Positions 63,628-64,000 of a stretch of DNA of 64,000 bases are shown piece after piece. The notes under the pieces are model-generated. The model was not told the origin of the DNA. It saw nothing but the letters and a program-made list of their open reading frames with translations, and ran no database searches. The DNA is from Paralithodes platypus (Eukaryota > Arthropoda > Malacostraca > Decapoda > Lithodidae): NCBI GenBank assembly GCA_032716605.1, contig CM064572.1:37898010-37962009 (forward strand), given 5' to 3'. Position numbers and translations under genes: made by a program. Position 1 is the first letter of the stretch. The number at the start of each line of letters is the position of its first letter.

Positions 63628-64000
63628 AAGTGACCATTTATGGTTTATTTATGTTGTACATGAATGTAAATTTAAATGATAATGATAAATAAAACAGGAA
63701 CTATTTGAAACAATTTAACTGTCTAAGGAGAGAACTGGTAACACCCTCCTCCTCAAATCTTGGGACTAAAAATGCCAGAATCGCAACATTTTCATTGTTT
63801 ACTCATTGCTTTTCAAGTAAAACCATAATTAATGGGAATAACATTGTAGACTGGATGCTTATTTAATCTAGACAGAAACTATGCGAATAAATATTGATAA
63901 CTTGTTATACTAGGTGACTACTTCTTCTATTTACCAGAGAGAGAGAGAAACAAACGAGAGGCAGGCAGGCACCCAGAGAGAGAGAGTGACAGACAGACTG
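63418..64000. other. AT-rich end of window with (GA)n
   Basis: (GA)n at 63592-63622 and GA-rich tracts at 63938-63990. No gene recognised. Confidence 0.6.

Overview
This is a eukaryotic, transposon-saturated, gene-poor window, most likely from a decapod crustacean. Evidence for that is indirect: very dense (GA)n, (AT)n, (CA)n and (AAT)n microsatellites; a LINE whose 3' end encodes GLFGQAA followed by (AAC)n; a CR1-like LINE with the CACGAGGCAGCTCC tail; and a tRNA-Val-like SINE whose body carries CACCTAGCTGTAAATAGGTAC. No bacterial operon and no intact host gene can be supported. Almost everything with a recognisable reading frame is a retroelement or transposon remnant. There is one 100-N assembly gap at 5306-5405.

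Layout. 1-3.1 kb: the 5' part of a Ty3/gypsy element on the minus strand (gag, protease, start of reverse transcriptase), running off the left edge. 3.1-5.3 kb: nested LINE 3' ends, an apurinic endonuclease fragment and TTAA-flanked MITEs. 5.4-6.3 kb: RNase H end, polypurine tract and LTR start of a Gmr1-like gypsy element. 6.3-21 kb: AT-rich, microsatellite-rich DNA with many MITEs and 5'-truncated LINE tails. 21.9-23.3 kb: a Penelope-like element remnant with a GIY-YIG endonuclease between inverted terminal repeats that carry hammerhead-ribozyme-like cores. 25.18-28.03 kb: a non-autonomous DNA element with TAA target duplications and long degenerate subterminal repeats, itself hosting a 41-bp minisatellite and MITEs.

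29.8-43.1 kb: the best-preserved structure, a 13.3-kb nested set. A minus-strand Gmr1-like Ty3/gypsy retrotransposon (two LTRs starting TGTTACG, SCAN-like gag, zinc knuckle, protease, integrase remnants, then RT and RNase H) carries (i) a nearly full-length plus-strand LINE with a 2A-like DIESNPGP motif, a PHD-type zinc finger, AP endonuclease and RT, inserted into the RNase H codons with a target-site duplication, and (ii) four head-to-tail 327-bp SINE-like units in only one of its LTRs.

43-64 kb: RTE- and CR1-type LINE fragments, a 5.8-kb non-coding LTR pair, a 910-bp TA-flanked element, a short element that shares its 3' end with the nested LINE, several piggyBac-like (TTAA) MITE families, a P-element-like transposase fragment and, at the right edge, a CRE/CCAAT-containing stretch followed by an unrecognised 78-codon ORF that has a damaged relative near 4.5 kb.

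The elements are not a cooperating gene set; their relationships are of nesting and parasitism. The order of nesting gives relative ages: Gmr1-like element first, then the LINE and the SINE array.
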